Assembly: GCF_003967075.1 (NCBI RefSeq)
Contig: NZ_AP018664.1
Location: 3,100,001 to 3,164,000 of the forward strand
Direction of reading: 5' to 3'
Source: Sphingobium amiense
Lineage (GTDB): Bacteria; Pseudomonadota; Alphaproteobacteria; Sphingomonadales; Sphingomonadaceae
DNA length: 64,000 bases
A program made the position numbers and the translations under genes. Positions 63,438 to 64,000 of this stretch are shown here, piece by piece (within the stretch, counting starts at the first letter, position 1; each line of letters begins with the position of its first letter). The notes under the pieces were generated by a model. The model worked only from the letters and a program-made list of their open reading frames with translations. It searched no databases and was not told where the DNA came from.

Positions 63438-64000
63438 ATGCCGATGACCGACGCTTCGCCGCCTGCCCGTTTCGTTCGCCCCGACGGGCTGCGCCTCGCC
63501 TACCGGCATTCCGAAGGGCGCGGGCCGACGCTTGTTTTCCTGCCGGGATATATGTCCGACATGGAAGGCGGGAAGGCCGTGGCGCTGCATGACTGGGCGC
63601 AGCGGACCGGACGGGCGATGCTGCGGCTCGACTATGCGGGCAACGGGGCGAGCGAGGGATGCTTTGCGGACGGAACGCTGGAAAGCTGGCGCGACGATGC
63701 TCTCATGCTGATGGACGGGCTGACGCAGGGACCGGCGGTGCTGGCGGGATCGTCGATGGGCGGGTGGCTGGCGCTGCTCATGGCGCTCGCGCGGCCGGAG
63801 CGGGTGGCTGGCATCGTCGGCATCGCAGCGGCGCCGGATTTCACGCAATGGGGCTTTACCGATGCGGACAAGGCGCTGCTGGCGACCGAAGGGCGGATCG
63901 AGGAGCCGACGCCCTATGCCGACCGGCCCTATGTGACGACGCTCGCCTTCTGGCAGTCGGGGCAGGCCCACCTGCTGCTGGAGGACGAGATCGCCATCGA
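63438..64000 (+). CDS. Alpha/beta hydrolase, C-terminus cut by window edge
   Basis: The open plus-strand frame starts MPMTDASPPARFVRPDGLRL (a second ATG lies at 63444) and runs off the right edge. It has TLVFLPGYMSDMEGGKAVAL, the oxyanion region RLDYAGNGASEGCF, and the nucleophile elbow LAGSSMGGWLALLMALARPE with Gly-x-Ser-x-Gly. It resembles short thioesterase/esterase hydrolases of the ABHD10 kind. It lies outside the island, next to tRNA-Leu, so is probably part of the native chromosome. Confidence 0.85.
   Translation, partial: MPMTDASPPARFVRPDGLRLAYRHSEGRGPTLVFLPGYMSDMEGGKAVALHDWAQRTGRAMLRLDYAGNGASEGCFADGTLESWRDDALMLMDGLTQGPAVLAGSSMGGWLALLMALARPERVAGIVGIAAAPDFTQWGFTDADKALLATEGRIEEPTPYADRPYVTTLAFWQSGQAHLLLEDEIAI

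Noticed and set aside
63402..63971. 189-codon minus-strand open frame
   Set aside because: It is the complement of the alpha/beta hydrolase gene, which has a clear nucleophile elbow on the plus strand.
1..64000. CRISPR arrays
   Set aside because: No set of regularly spaced direct repeats with unique spacers was seen, and there are no cas-like genes.

Overview
The window looks like a sphingomonad (alphaproteobacterium; Sphingobium, Novosphingobium or a close relative). This is inferred from high GC, three large TonB-dependent receptors embedded in catabolic operons, and the style of the mobile elements. No rRNA or species marker is present, so the genus is not fixed.

Region A, 1-30,800: a catabolic island. 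It holds three TonB-dependent receptors, two MFS permeases, a thiolase, an acyl-CoA dehydrogenase, SDR, MDR and NmrA-type oxidoreductases, and a hydantoinase/oxoprolinase-type HyuA-HyuB pair. It also holds a small-molecule kinase followed by a class III PLP enzyme and an aldehyde dehydrogenase (a plausible kinase/phospho-lyase/dehydrogenase route for an amino alcohol), a flavin-dependent LLM monooxygenase, a cupin protein, a nitronate monooxygenase, and XRE-cupin and TetR regulators. A 14-bp near-palindrome (consensus TTACCGATCCGTAA or its reverse complement) recurs about ten times, essentially only upstream of genes of this cluster. It marks a shared regulon. The substrate cannot be named from the sequence.

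Region B, 30,857-40,755: an IS21 element without target duplication truncates a ParB-like gene and joins region A to a plasmid- or ICE-like backbone. Next comes a complete type II CBASS operon (CD-NTase, Cap2 E1/E2, Cap3 JAB peptidase, Cap4-like nuclease-SAVED effector), a DUF6933-like gene and a RES/Xre toxin-antitoxin pair.

Region C, 40,767-53,985: one large strawberry-notch-type methyltransferase/helicase gene on the minus strand, cut into three pieces by two separate insertions. Each insertion carries three overlapping tyrosine recombinase genes, i.e. two different RIT-type (recombinase in trio) elements about 310 bp apart. Their inverted repeats differ (85 bp perfect; 42 bp with one mismatch), but both have the same right-end plan: IR, then AAGCGATC, then a 20-bp perfect palindrome of form TWATG...AGCT...CATWA. 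Conceptual removal of both insertions restores one continuous reading frame.

Region D, 54,060-63,313: backbone genes (Toprim/CHC2-like primase, lytic transglycosylase, membrane-anchored thermonuclease, a DUF6961-like protein, a zinc-ribbon protein with a HEPN-like tail) interrupted by an IS1380 element and a second IS21 element with a perfect 7-bp target duplication. It ends in a P4-type integrase facing the 3' end of a tRNA-Leu(CAG). This is the classic right border of an integrated island. The left att site was not found here. An alpha/beta hydrolase beyond the tRNA is probably ordinary chromosome.
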